From Zhongshania aquimaris (GTDB taxonomy: Bacteria > Pseudomonadota > Gammaproteobacteria > Pseudomonadales > Spongiibacteraceae), in assembly GCF_019312595.1 (NCBI RefSeq), contig NZ_JAHWDQ010000001.1, positions 1,614,926 through 1,678,925 on the forward strand: a stretch of DNA of 64,000 nt, in the 5' to 3' direction. Below are positions 44,927 to 53,576 of this stretch, in pieces. Every line of letters starts with the position of its first letter. The stretch's first letter is position 1. Below the pieces are notes generated by a model. It did not search any database and was not told where the DNA came from. It saw only the letters and a list, made by a program, of their open reading frames with translations. The translations under genes and the position numbers were made by a program.

Positions 44927-45316
44927 TCAGTGACTAATCATCCAGGGTCGTTGAGAGGGGAAAACCTTGCTGCCGTCCGCCATATAAATCGCCTTCTGGC
45001 GAAGGCTGCTGCGATCCGGGTGAGCGGTGTGGTCGCCGCAGCCACAACCTTTCCTGGCTGCCTCGTGGGCGCGGCGCTGAGCCTGATCTTCCCTGTAGTC
45101 CACTGTTGAAAAAATCGGCTGATGTACTGCCTTTTCATTTTTTGTCATTGCTTGGCGTCGTGCTGGCGACATCGCCAACACTTCGGGGGGAATCATAATC
45201 ACCCGCGCACTCAGCTTGCCGCAGCTGGGGCAAGCACAGGGCATTGCTGCTTGCTCCATGCTGGCTAGCTCATGAAACAAACCGTGTTCATTGCATTTGT
45301 AGTCGTATACCGGCAT
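44927..45316 (-). CDS. fmdB: FmdB-type zinc ribbon protein
   Basis: About 129 aa from the ATG at 45316 with GGAGG six bases ahead. The N-terminus is the FmdB zinc ribbon: MPVYDYKCNEHGLFHELASM and CACPSCGKL, two Cys pairs (one replaced by C-N-E-H). A second Cys cluster (GCGCGDH) appears near residue 92. FmdB proteins are proposed regulators or maturation factors of amidase operons in methylotrophs. It follows fmdA on the same strand, 140 bases apart, in the known fmdA-fmdB order. Confidence 0.85.
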   Translation of the reverse strand: MPVYDYKCNEHGLFHELASMEQAAMPCACPSCGKLSARVIMIPPEVLAMSPARRQAMTKNEKAVHQPIFSTVDYREDQAQRRAHEAARKGCGCGDHTAHPDRSSLRQKAIYMADGSKVFPSQRPWMISH

Positions 45317-45459
45317 CACCTGCCTCCCATTTTATAAAGCAATGATTAACACAGGACATTTAATCAACGCTTCCCAAACTATTGAATGGCGTGCCCGTGT
45401 TGCTGTTGCGCAACTCTATTTTGTACGGGCACGCCCAGTCTCTTCCCTCGTCTTTACCG

Positions 45460-46689
45460 CTACAGATCCGGTGACAGCGGCACATCTACCGTGCCGTCCA
45501 CCACCTTGGTGGGACCGTCGGCATTGGGCTGCATATCAAAGTCAAAGATATCGGTGGGCAGCCACAAAGTCGCACAGGCATTCGGTATGTCAACCACCCC
45601 GCTGATATGTCCCTGCACCGGCGCGACCCCGAGTATGGTATAGGCCTGCGCTCGGCTATATCCAAACTTGGTCATATACTCGATGGCATTTAAGCAGGCT
45701 TGGCGATAGGCAATATGCACGTCCAGGTAATGCTGCTTGCCACCCTCGTCGACCGAGATACCTTCAAAAATAAGATAGTCGTCATACTTAGGCGTGATCG
45801 GGCTGGGTTTAAAGATCGGGTTTTTAATGCCGTATTTCTTCATACCGCCTTTAATCAAATTGACCCGCAGGTGAATCCAACCCGCCATTTCAATAGCACC
45901 GCAGAAGGTGATTTCGCCGTCGCCCTGACTAAAGTGAAGATCGCCCACACTCAAACCAGCGTCTTTGACATACACGGGAAAATACACTTTGGCACCGCGC
46001 GATAAATCTTTAATGTCACAGTTGCCACCGTGCTCTCTTGGCGGCACTGTACGAGCGCCTTCGGCGGCGGCTGCTTTTGCTGCATCACCGGTCATACGCC
46101 CCATGTGCGCAGTATCAGCATAAGGTAAGGTGGCCAATGCGGGAACACGATCAGGCTCGGTATCGTACAAGCCCTTTTCACGCGTGTTCCACTCGTCCAG
46201 CATTTCACGGGAAGGCAGACAGCCAATCAAACCGGGATGGATCAAACCCGCGAATTCGACATTGGGTACATGGCGAGATTTGGTGAACATGCCATTGAAA
46301 TCCCAAATTGACTTTTGCGCCTCTGGAAAATGTTCGGTTAGAAATCCACCGCCATTTTGCTTTGAGAAAAATCCATTAAAACCCCACTGGCTTTCCTCGA
46401 AGGTGCCGATATCTAAAATATCCACTACTAATAAATCGCCGGGTTCAGCCCCCTCAACACCCACTGGACCAGACAAGAAATGGACTTTACTTAAATCGAC
46501 ATCACGCACATCATCGGCGGAGTCATCATTGTTAATCTGCCCACCAGTCCAATCTACACACTCAATTTTAAAGTCATCACCGGGCTTAACCATTGACACC
46601 ATCGGTATGTCTGGATGCCAACGGTTATGGATCATGTCGTTGTCGTATGCCGATTTACTCAAGTCTACTTTGATGATTGTTTCAGCCAT
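45460..46689 (-). CDS. fmdA: Formamidase/acetamidase FmdA
   Basis: 409 aa, with GGAG before the ATG. Family signs: a long N-terminal beta-rich domain (RWHPDIPMVSMVKPGD, DWTGGQI), DLLVVDILDIG, HPGLIGCLPSREML, PPREHGGNCDIKDLSRGAKVYFPVYVKDAGLS and GDLHFSQGDGEI, the metal-binding core of the zinc-dependent FmdA/AmdA family. It hydrolyses formamide (and other short amides) to ammonia and formate in the cytoplasm. With the ABC importer genes further along the same strand it would let the cell use amides or urea as a nitrogen source. Confidence 0.95.
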   Translation of the reverse strand: MAETIIKVDLSKSAYDNDMIHNRWHPDIPMVSMVKPGDDFKIECVDWTGGQINNDDSADDVRDVDLSKVHFLSGPVGVEGAEPGDLLVVDILDIGTFEESQWGFNGFFSKQNGGGFLTEHFPEAQKSIWDFNGMFTKSRHVPNVEFAGLIHPGLIGCLPSREMLDEWNTREKGLYDTEPDRVPALATLPYADTAHMGRMTGDAAKAAAAEGARTVPPREHGGNCDIKDLSRGAKVYFPVYVKDAGLSVGDLHFSQGDGEITFCGAIEMAGWIHLRVNLIKGGMKKYGIKNPIFKPSPITPKYDDYLIFEGISVDEGGKQHYLDVHIAYRQACLNAIEYMTKFGYSRAQAYTILGVAPVQGHISGVVDIPNACATLWLPTDIFDFDMQPNADGPTKVVDGTVDVPLSPDL

Positions 46690-47015
46690 CGCTCTTCTCC
46701 GGACCAGTCATAGAAAATTCGAGACAACACCACGAAACTATTGTTATATCTTGCCTAGCGCCCGATATGACTCAACACAGTGATTGCCATGGCCTTACTA
46801 TCGGTAATCACGGACAATACGGGTATTAGTTAATTGCCCTTGGCGCTACGTTAAATGACGTATTCTTAGCAATGTAAAAACGCATCTAGCTAGTTTCAGC
46901 AGGCCCCATACCCACAATTCGACGGCTGGAAAGTTAATTCCATATCATCTTCATACGATGTTTCGACGTATAGAATTTTTCGGTCTTCTTTAGAAAATTG
47001 ACCCAGGTGAATCTC
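46690..47015. other. Divergent intergenic region of fmdA and the lipocalin gene
   Basis: About 325 bases. It must carry two promoters. I searched for sigma-54 -24/-12 elements and did not find a convincing pair. No RNA gene seen. Confidence 0.35.
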
Positions 47016-47531
47016 GTGACAAAGACGTTGTTAATACTAAGCACCCTACTCCTTAGCGCATGTTTGGGCATGCCTGAACGGGTAAAACCTGTGACGGGTT
47101 TTGAACTCAATAAATATTTAGGTAAATGGTATGAGATCGCCAGACTTGATCATTCTTTTGAAGAGGGTCTCAGCCAGGTAACAGCGGAATATAGTTTGCG
47201 GGACGATGGCGGTGTTTTAGTTGTTAATCGCGGCTTTTTTGCCGAAGACAATATATGGAAGGAAGCAGAAGGCAAAGCCTATTTTGTTAATTCCGACACA
47301 GAGGCATATTTAAAGGTATCTTTCTTTGGGCCATTCTACGGCTCATATGTGGTATTTGAACTCGACCATGACGACTATCAATACGCCTTTATTTCCGGCC
47401 CGAATCACAAGTATCTCTGGCTGCTATCACGAACACCAACTGTGAAACCTGAGCTAATCGAGAAGTTTAAACGGATGTCAGCAGATCGAGGCTTTGATAC
47501 CACGAAGCTCATCTTCCCAGAGCAAAAATAG
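47016..47531 (+). CDS. Outer-membrane lipocalin (Blc-like)
   Basis: About 171 aa from a GTG at 47016 (AGGTG just upstream; a TTG at 46998 is an alternative). The lipoprotein signal ends at LLSAC (Cys at about residue 16). The lipocalin signature GKWYEIARLDHSFE is present, with SFFGPFYGSYVVFELD and YLWLLSRTPTV of the bacterial Blc family. Blc binds lysophospholipids or fatty acids in the outer membrane. Gene lies opposite in strand to the amide genes around it and probably has an independent role. Confidence 0.92.
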   Translation: MTKTLLILSTLLLSACLGMPERVKPVTGFELNKYLGKWYEIARLDHSFEEGLSQVTAEYSLRDDGGVLVVNRGFFAEDNIWKEAEGKAYFVNSDTEAYLKVSFFGPFYGSYVVFELDHDDYQYAFISGPNHKYLWLLSRTPTVKPELIEKFKRMSADRGFDTTKLIFPEQK

Positions 47532-47548
47532 GTAGCTCGCAAGATAGT

Positions 47549-47930
47549 CTATTGTAGCGCTTCAACCACTATGCGCTCATTCTGAATAAAGGCAATAAAC
47601 TCGCGCTCGTCTGGCTTAGCCAGCATAGCGCGAGCTACCGCCGGCTTCCAGTCACGACGTAAGCGCCTTGCAAAGTGCCTAGCACCGTAACGCGCATCAT
47701 ATTTTTCAACTAGATAATTTCGACAGTTAAGATCTAGCTGCAGCGCACCCTGACGTTTGTCCAGTCGCAGCTGCAATTTCGCCAACTCAAGATCTAGAAC
47801 ACGGGTTAAATGCTCTCGCTGCAAATGCCGAAATGACTAAATTGCATCTATACGGTTTATGAATTCAGGATCAAACTTTTTATGCAGGGCGCGCTCAACA
47901 ATACGTCGCTCTTGCTTGCCCCGCCCCAAA
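47549..47930 (-). pseudogene. C-terminal fragment of a Clp-family AAA+ ATPase
   Basis: Read on the minus strand from about 47930, one frame gives a Clp tail: [24 protein letters not shown] (sensor-2 area FxPEFxNRID), then an in-frame TAG at 47839-47837, then SFRHLQREHLTRVL, RQGALQL and EKYDARYGARHFARRLRRD (the YGAR box) to 47549. Together these cover the D2-small region of ClpA/B/C-type unfoldases. The N-terminal part and both Walker motifs are missing and a stop breaks the frame, so no working ATPase remains. Confidence 0.85.
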
Positions 47931-47934
47931 AAAC

Positions 47935-48158
47935 GTCGCCATCATCTCCTCGTTATCGTACATAATGCCCATGGTGCTGTATTCAGGGAAGACCACCAGA
48001 TCCATGCCAGGCAGACCGATCTTCGTGCCCTTAATCATATCCGCTATATTGCGGGCATTTTCCAAAACTTGCTCGCGGGTGTGCAACCGCGGCATCTTGT
48101 AATTGACGACAGCGACACCGACCGTATCCGGGCTGCTGGAAATATCACCGTGTCTCAT
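47935..48158 (-). pseudogene. amiE: 5' fragment of aliphatic amidase amiE
   Basis: From the ATG at 48158 about 75 codons match the start of aliphatic amidase: [42 protein letters not shown] and [21 protein letters not shown]. The latter includes the nitrilase-family Glu of the catalytic triad (FPEYS). Homology stops abruptly after MMATFF, at a run of six T and a GC-rich stretch (about 47921-47936), and the frame dies within ten codons. The catalytic Lys and Cys are absent. The usual full length is about 340 aa. It follows urtE by 48 bases on the same strand, as expected for an amide operon. Confidence 0.9.
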
Positions 48159-48206
48159 CTTTATCTCCTATTGCTAAGAAATTAGTCGACGCGCACTGCT
48201 GAATAA

Positions 48207-48896
48207 TCACACTGACAAATAGGCCTTTATTTTGTCGGTATCGACTTCTTCACGCAGGTTTTCGTGAATAAAGTTGCCTTTGTCGATCACAATGATGCGA
48301 TCTGCGACCGTCATGGTAAAACTCAAAACTTGCTCAGACACAATGATAGTAATGTCCCGCAATTTTTTAATTTCATTTAAGACATTAGCGATATCTTTAA
48401 TAATGGAGGGCTGAATCCCTTCGGTGGGCTCATCTAGCAACAATACCTTAGGATTGGTCACTAATGCCCTGGCAATAGCTAACTGTTGTTGCTGACCACC
48501 AGAAAGGTTTCCGCCTTTACGCTTGCGCATTTCTGCCAATACCGGAAACAGAGCGTAGATATCATCGGGAATCTTTTTAAGTTTGGAGACCTCCATGCCG
48601 GTTTCGATATTTTCCTGTACTGTTAACGACGGAAATATCATTCGCCCTTGCGGCACATAGGCAATGCCGCTCTCGACACGCTGGAAACTTTCCTTTTGGG
48701 TAACATCAACACCGTCAATACTGATGCTGCCTTCTGACGTGGGCAGAATACCAATCAACGATTTAAACAGCGTGGTTTTTCCCATACCATTCCGCCCCAT
48801 GATGGCAAGCGTCTCATTTTTCGGCACGGTAAAATCCAAGCCGTGAATAACTTCACTCTGGCCGTAACACACTTTCAAATTAGATACGTTTAACAT
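48207..48896 (-). CDS. urtE: Urea/amide ABC transporter ATP-binding protein UrtE
   Basis: 229 aa. Walker A GRNGMGKTT, Q-loop PQGRMIFPSLTV, signature LSGGQQQQLAIARAL, Walker B LLLDEP then TEGIQPSII, which is typical of UrtE/LivF-type proteins. It would power import with UrtD. Last intact gene of the urtABCDE set on the minus strand, 54 bases after urtD. The set could carry urea or short-chain amides; the fmdA and amiE remnant favour amides. Confidence 0.93.
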   Translation of the reverse strand: MLNVSNLKVCYGQSEVIHGLDFTVPKNETLAIMGRNGMGKTTLFKSLIGILPTSEGSISIDGVDVTQKESFQRVESGIAYVPQGRMIFPSLTVQENIETGMEVSKLKKIPDDIYALFPVLAEMRKRKGGNLSGGQQQQLAIARALVTNPKVLLLDEPTEGIQPSIIKDIANVLNEIKKLRDITIIVSEQVLSFTMTVADRIIVIDKGNFIHENLREEVDTDKIKAYLSV

Positions 48897-48950
48897 AAAT
48901 CTATTTCACCTCACCGTAGCAGCCTGTGTCGCAAACGATTGCTTAACTTT

Positions 48951-49703
48951 TTAGTGACCCAAATACACTTCAATTACCTTAGGGTCTTTTTGCACTTCTT
49001 CCATTTCACCTGCGGCGAGAATTTTACCTTGATGCAATACCGTGACCTTGTGGGCAATACGCGCCACAAACTCCATATCATGTTCAATAACCAGCACCGA
49101 GCGACCCTGACTAATTTTGTTAAGCAGCTCTGCCGTTTGCTCGCGCTCCTTTACACTCATGCCAGCAACGGGCTCGTCCAGCATCAATAGCTGTGGGTCT
49201 TGTATCAGCAACATACCAATTTCAAGCCACTGCTTTTGGCCGTGGCTGAGCAACCCCGCCTCGGTATCCAAGAAATCGACCAACATGATTTGACTAGCTA
49301 CTTCCATGATCTTGCTGTGCACTTCATCGTCGTGTTTAAACATCAACGAACCAAAAACACCGCGTCCGCGAGGATAGGAGATCTCGAGATTTTCCATCAC
49401 ACTGAGATTTTCGTAGATCGAAGGCGTCTGAAATTTACGGCCCACGCCCGCTCGAACGATCTCGTGCTCAGATAAATTGGTGAGTTCTTTATTTAAAAAT
49501 TTGATACTGCCTGAGGTGGATTTGGTTTTTCCGCAAATCAAATCCAATACCGTGGTTTTACCTGCGCCGTTCGGGCCAATAACGACATGGAGTTCATTTT
49601 TATCTAGATAGAAGCTCAATGAATCAACGGCTTTAAAGCCATCAAAGGACACCGTTAAATCTTCAATCGCCAGAGTAAAATCTGTGTTGGTAGACATATT
49701 CAT
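48951..49703 (-). CDS. urtD: Urea/amide ABC transporter ATP-binding protein UrtD
   Basis: 250 aa. Walker A GPNGAGKTT, GRKFQTPSIYENLSV, a degenerate signature (LSHGQKQWLEIGMLL), Walker B LMLDEPVAG and MSVKEREQTAELL, all as in UrtD/LivG-like proteins. The start overlaps the urtC stop by one base, so they are coupled. Works as a heterodimer with UrtE on the cytoplasmic side. Confidence 0.93.
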   Translation of the reverse strand: MNMSTNTDFTLAIEDLTVSFDGFKAVDSLSFYLDKNELHVVIGPNGAGKTTVLDLICGKTKSTSGSIKFLNKELTNLSEHEIVRAGVGRKFQTPSIYENLSVMENLEISYPRGRGVFGSLMFKHDDEVHSKIMEVASQIMLVDFLDTEAGLLSHGQKQWLEIGMLLIQDPQLLMLDEPVAGMSVKEREQTAELLNKISQGRSVLVIEHDMEFVARIAHKVTVLHQGKILAAGEMEEVQKDPKVIEVYLGH

Positions 49704-50860
49704 TAGTTGGCCCCCTCGAGCTTGCCATCAACGCTTGTCGATTCGATTTTTCCCTTAGCAAAAAAGCGCTTAAGGAAGGCAAAACGTTTAGTGATGTGAT
49801 GGCCGTAGTCCTCCCACAAGCCAGCCAAACCGTTTGGAAAGAACATAACAACGGCAATAAACAAGCCGCCCATTAAGAACAACCAAAGTTCTGGAAAGGA
49901 TTCGGAAAATGCGGTTTTGCCAAAGTTAATCAACAAGGTGCCGTATACTGCGCCGATTAAAGACATACGCCCACCGATGGCGGCAAAGATCACCATTTCG
50001 ATTGAAGGCACAATGCCGACAAAGGACGGTGACATAAACCCAACTTGCAGAGTAAACATCGCACCGCCGATCGCCGATATCATCGCGGCGAAACAGAAAA
50101 TAAAGATTTTGAAGTTGGCGACGTCGTAGCCCGAGAAACGCACCCTATCTTCTTTATCACGCATCGCTAGCAGTAGGCGACCAAACTTACTGGTTAAGAT
50201 AAAGCGTGACGCAATGATTACCCCAAGAAGAAGAAAGCAGTTAATAAAGTAGAATAAGTTTTTTGCGCTGTCGGAGGTGATGTCCCAGCCATTCAAGGTA
50301 CGCAGGTCCGTGATGCCATTAATACCGCCAGTCAGGCCCTGCTGACCTACAATTAATACCGTTAGAATAACGGAGATAACCTGGGTAATAATGGCGAAGT
50401 AAACGCCACCGACTCGGCGCTTAAACATCGCCGCGCCAATGATATATGCAAATATGGTTGGCACCACGAGCACAGCAATAATGGTAAATGTAAAGCTATT
50501 GAAAGGCATCCAGAACATGGGCAGTTCGGTAAGCTGATTCCAGTCCATAAAATCAGGAATACCGGGGGTCGACTGAATGGCGGTATTTTCTGGCGACGAG
50601 GCCTCTAACTTTAAAAACATCGCCATGGCGTAACCGCCAATACCAAAGAAGATACCCTGACCCAAACTTAAGGTGCCACCGTAACCCCAGAGCAAGACTA
50701 AACTCACCGCCGCAAACGCGTAGGTTAAATATTTACCAACCAAATTCAGTCGAAACGAATCCAAGAAAAGTGGAAAGACAACCAGGATTAGCGCTGCGAG
50801 GATGCAAAACCCTACCATGCCCTTTTTATCGCCAAATAATTTTTCGTAAACGAAGCTCAT
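49703..50860 (-). CDS. urtC: Urea/amide ABC transporter permease UrtC
   Basis: 385 aa with about nine to ten helices. GGTLSLGQGIFFGIGGYAMAMFLKL near residue 58 and GLTGGINGITDL are hallmarks of LivM/UrtC permeases, as is MRDKEDRVRFSGYDVANFKIF, the EAA-like loop that contacts the ATPases. Forms the inner-membrane channel with UrtB. 54 bases after urtB. Confidence 0.93.
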   Translation of the reverse strand: MSFVYEKLFGDKKGMVGFCILAALILVVFPLFLDSFRLNLVGKYLTYAFAAVSLVLLWGYGGTLSLGQGIFFGIGGYAMAMFLKLEASSPENTAIQSTPGIPDFMDWNQLTELPMFWMPFNSFTFTIIAVLVVPTIFAYIIGAAMFKRRVGGVYFAIITQVISVILTVLIVGQQGLTGGINGITDLRTLNGWDITSDSAKNLFYFINCFLLLGVIIASRFILTSKFGRLLLAMRDKEDRVRFSGYDVANFKIFIFCFAAMISAIGGAMFTLQVGFMSPSFVGIVPSIEMVIFAAIGGRMSLIGAVYGTLLINFGKTAFSESFPELWLFLMGGLFIAVVMFFPNGLAGLWEDYGHHITKRFAFLKRFFAKGKIESTSVDGKLEGAN

Positions 50861-50914
50861 CGTTAACTCCCAATAATTTACAACCGAACTCGCTGTGTCT
50901 GAGCGGGGCTCGCC

Positions 50915-51838
50915 TTAGCGGCGAACCTTGCTGGCAAACAAGCCTTCAGGTTTGAACATCAAAATTATTACCAAGGTGAGCAAGGTAAAGACTTTGGCCA
51001 TTGATCCACTGATAAAAAATTCGAGGATTGATTGTGCTTGAGCAATTGAGAAAGCCGACGCGATGGTTCCGAACAAACTGGCCGCACCACCGAACACCAC
51101 AACCATAAACGTATCGACGATATACAAGGTTCCCGTCGTGGGCCCCGTAGACGCGATAGTGGTAAATGCCGCACCCGCCATGCCCGCTATGCCGCAGCCC
51201 AGCGCAAAGGTATAGCGATCAACTTTTTTAGTATTGATACCCACCGCGCCAGCCATTAATCGATTCTGGGTGGTGGCGCGAACACGCAAACCCCAACTGG
51301 ATTTAAACATCAGATAAAACACTGCCAAGGTCGTAAATATGGTCAAGCCCAGAACAAACATGCCGTTAATGGGAATATCGATCATATCGGTGGCGGGATA
51401 AGCTCCCATTAACCAATCCGGCAAAGTGGGACTCACTTCCCGGGCGCCAAAGATCGACCGGTAGGACTGCTGCATAATCAAGCTCAAACCCCAGGTCGCC
51501 AACAGCGTATCTAAAGGGCGCTTGTAGAGATGCCTTATCAAGACAAATTCTGCTAGATAGCCCAATATGCCGGCAACTAAGAAGGCCGCCACTATCGAGA
51601 ACACAAAATAGTAGGGCATAAATGCCGGAATATAAGTTTCTGTGAGCGAAGAGATGAGGTAGGTGGTATATGCCCCCGCGGCCATGAATTCGCCGTGGGC
51701 CATATTGATAACCCCCATCTGCCCAAAAATAATTGCGAGCCCCAAGGCCATCAGCAACAGTACGCTGAACAAGCTGATGCCGGCGAAGCCCTGCATTGCG
51801 AAGATCGCGCCTAACTCGTCGTAGCTATAACCGCCCAT
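50915..51838 (-). CDS. urtB: Urea/amide ABC transporter permease UrtB
   Basis: 307 aa, eight helices. GQMGVINMAHGEFMAAGAYTTYLI (about 39-62), LLATWGLSLIMQQ and ATTQNRLMAGAVGINTKKVDRYTFALG are LivH/UrtB motifs. Many UrtB proteins have a long N-terminal extension of 200 aa; this one has none, which is nearer the amide-operon variety. Follows urtA by 132 bases. Confidence 0.93.
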   Translation of the reverse strand: MGGYSYDELGAIFAMQGFAGISLFSVLLLMALGLAIIFGQMGVINMAHGEFMAAGAYTTYLISSLTETYIPAFMPYYFVFSIVAAFLVAGILGYLAEFVLIRHLYKRPLDTLLATWGLSLIMQQSYRSIFGAREVSPTLPDWLMGAYPATDMIDIPINGMFVLGLTIFTTLAVFYLMFKSSWGLRVRATTQNRLMAGAVGINTKKVDRYTFALGCGIAGMAGAAFTTIASTGPTTGTLYIVDTFMVVVFGGAASLFGTIASAFSIAQAQSILEFFISGSMAKVFTLLTLVIILMFKPEGLFASKVRR

Positions 51839-51970
51839 TACTTAGCCTCCGCTAAAAAGTAATTCAATATTCTTTTCACTGCTGCTGTTCCACTGCATGA
51901 ATTCGGTGAAGAGCTTGGCGAGCATTGCTGCTCGCCGGTATTGCAAGATTTTTCTAAGAAGCCCTCGGGC

Positions 51971-53218
51971 TTATTGATAACCTTCTGGGAATGGATCTGG
52001 CTCGATCAATTCAGAGGTGTAGACCACTTCTGCTTGGCCATCTTTCTTCCACATACCTACCCGCGCCTTACTCCAAAGATGGTGGTTAGGATGCAGCTTC
52101 ACATAACCTTCTGGTGCGGTAGTTAGCTCGATATCGCCTTCTTCCGAAGCTTTAACAACCGCATCAACATCAAAGGTACCAGCCTTCTCGACAGCCGCTT
52201 TCCACAACCAAGGACCCAGGTAAGCGGCCTGTGTTACGTCACCGATAACACTGTCTTCGCCCCACATTTCTTTAAAGGCTTTAACAAAGGCTACGTTGTT
52301 AGGATTATCCTGGCTTTGGAAATACTTCATGATGGAGTAGAAGCCTTCGAGGTTTTCACCGCCGATGCCCAACACTTCATCTTCCGTTACCGAGATGGTT
52401 AGCAAAGTTTGCTTCTTGGAGGTGATACCCGCCGCTTTAAGCTGTTTAAACCACGCTACGTTACTGCCGCCTACCACTGCTGCGTAAATCACATCAGGCT
52501 TTTTCAGACGGATTTTGTTGATCACCGAACCAAACTGGGTATCGCCCAGCGGCTTGTACTCTTCACCCACGACCTTGCCACCCAACACGTTTTCTATGTG
52601 TTTACGGGCAATTTTCATGGAGGTACGTGGCCAGATGTAGTCAGAGCCAATTAGATAGAAGGTTTTAGCGCCCTTCTCTTTAGCCACCCAGTTCAAACCG
52701 TCTAGAATCTGTTGGGTTGCTTCCTGGCCGGTGTAAATTACGTTTTTAGACTGCTCTAGTCCTTCGTAAAACGTGGGGTAGTAAAGCAAGCCATTCTCTT
52801 TCTCAAACACGGGCAGCGCCGCTTTACGCGAAGCTGATGTCCAGCATCCGAATACGGCTGCCACCTTATCGTTCACTAATAACTTGCGACTTTTCTCAGC
52901 AAAAGTTGGCCAATCGCTGGCGCCATCTTCCTGAATGATTTTGATTTGGCGACCTAAAATACCGCCTGATTCATTGATTTGTTTGATGGCCAGCTTTTCG
53001 GCTTCTTGAGCACCGGTTTCACTGATCGCCATGGTCCCCGTCAGCGAGTGCAAAATGCCCACGGTAACAGTGTCATCGGTAACCGCCTGCCCAGTGGTGG
53101 TGGCAGGTGCCGCCCAACTTAACTGCGATGCTAGTATAATACCCAGCGGTAGTGCGCCAAGGGCACGAACTACCTTGCGGCGCCCCCAAGAACGCTGATT
53201 ATCGGATTTATCACTCAT
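51971..53218 (-). CDS. urtA: Substrate-binding protein UrtA of the urea/amide importer
   Basis: About 415 aa from the ATG at 53218, chosen because AGGAG stands 8 bases before it; an upstream frame reaches 53290. A signal with twin Arg (GRRKVVRALGALPLGIILA, then AAPA) suggests Tat or Sec export. The mature part is type I periplasmic binding: TVGILHSLTGTMAISE, QINESGGILGRQIKIIQEDGASDWPTFAEKSRKLL, YPTFYEGLEQSKNVIYTGQE, YLIGSDYIWPRT, features of UrtA/FmdD. It binds urea or amides in the periplasm. First gene of urtABCDE. Confidence 0.93.
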   Translation of the reverse strand: MSDKSDNQRSWGRRKVVRALGALPLGIILASQLSWAAPATTTGQAVTDDTVTVGILHSLTGTMAISETGAQEAEKLAIKQINESGGILGRQIKIIQEDGASDWPTFAEKSRKLLVNDKVAAVFGCWTSASRKAALPVFEKENGLLYYPTFYEGLEQSKNVIYTGQEATQQILDGLNWVAKEKGAKTFYLIGSDYIWPRTSMKIARKHIENVLGGKVVGEEYKPLGDTQFGSVINKIRLKKPDVIYAAVVGGSNVAWFKQLKAAGITSKKQTLLTISVTEDEVLGIGGENLEGFYSIMKYFQSQDNPNNVAFVKAFKEMWGEDSVIGDVTQAAYLGPWLWKAAVEKAGTFDVDAVVKASEEGDIELTTAPEGYVKLHPNHHLWSKARVGMWKKDGQAEVVYTSELIEPDPFPEGYQ

Positions 53219-53426
53219 CGTTACTTCTCCTACCCTACGGTTGCTTGATTGACAGCAAACAGTCTCCTTAGAAGTTCCCCGCTGCACCATGAGGCGAATG
53301 CTCCCCCCCGCTAAGTTAAATGACGTATACCGTCAGCGTGGTGGTCGAGATAGCGTCAAGATTACTGAAGCAAACGTGTGTGTATGTTTTGTATTGGCGA
53401 GAACGCAGCCCGCGACTATCCGATGG

Positions 53427-53442
53427 TGGCATCGATCCTGCT
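53427..53442 (+). promoter_or_regulatory. Sigma-54-like -24/-12 site before the NCS1-kinase gene
   Basis: TGGCATCGATCCTGCT has GG and GC 12 bases apart and shares 9-10 of the conserved positions with TGGCACG-N4-TTGCA. It points toward the gene at 53577. Nitrogen-linked sigma-54 control would fit an amide-use island. Chance occurrence is possible. Confidence 0.35.
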
Positions 53443-53576
53443 TAGGAGTGTATGCGTGGCAATTAAAGCACTGCTCCCGACGCCGCTAAGCGGTATTTCT
53501 AACTAGTTAGCTTTACCCAAGGCCAACTGGTTTGACCAAAACAACGTAATGAACCTATTAAAATGAATTTGCCCTT

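Noticed and set aside
46130-46783. 217-codon frame opposite fmdA
   Set aside because: Lies wholly across a well-supported gene and its start; product has no family character.
53221-53420. Sigma-54 promoter for urtA on the minus strand
   Set aside because: The closest match has the GC and GG elements one base too near; not convincing.
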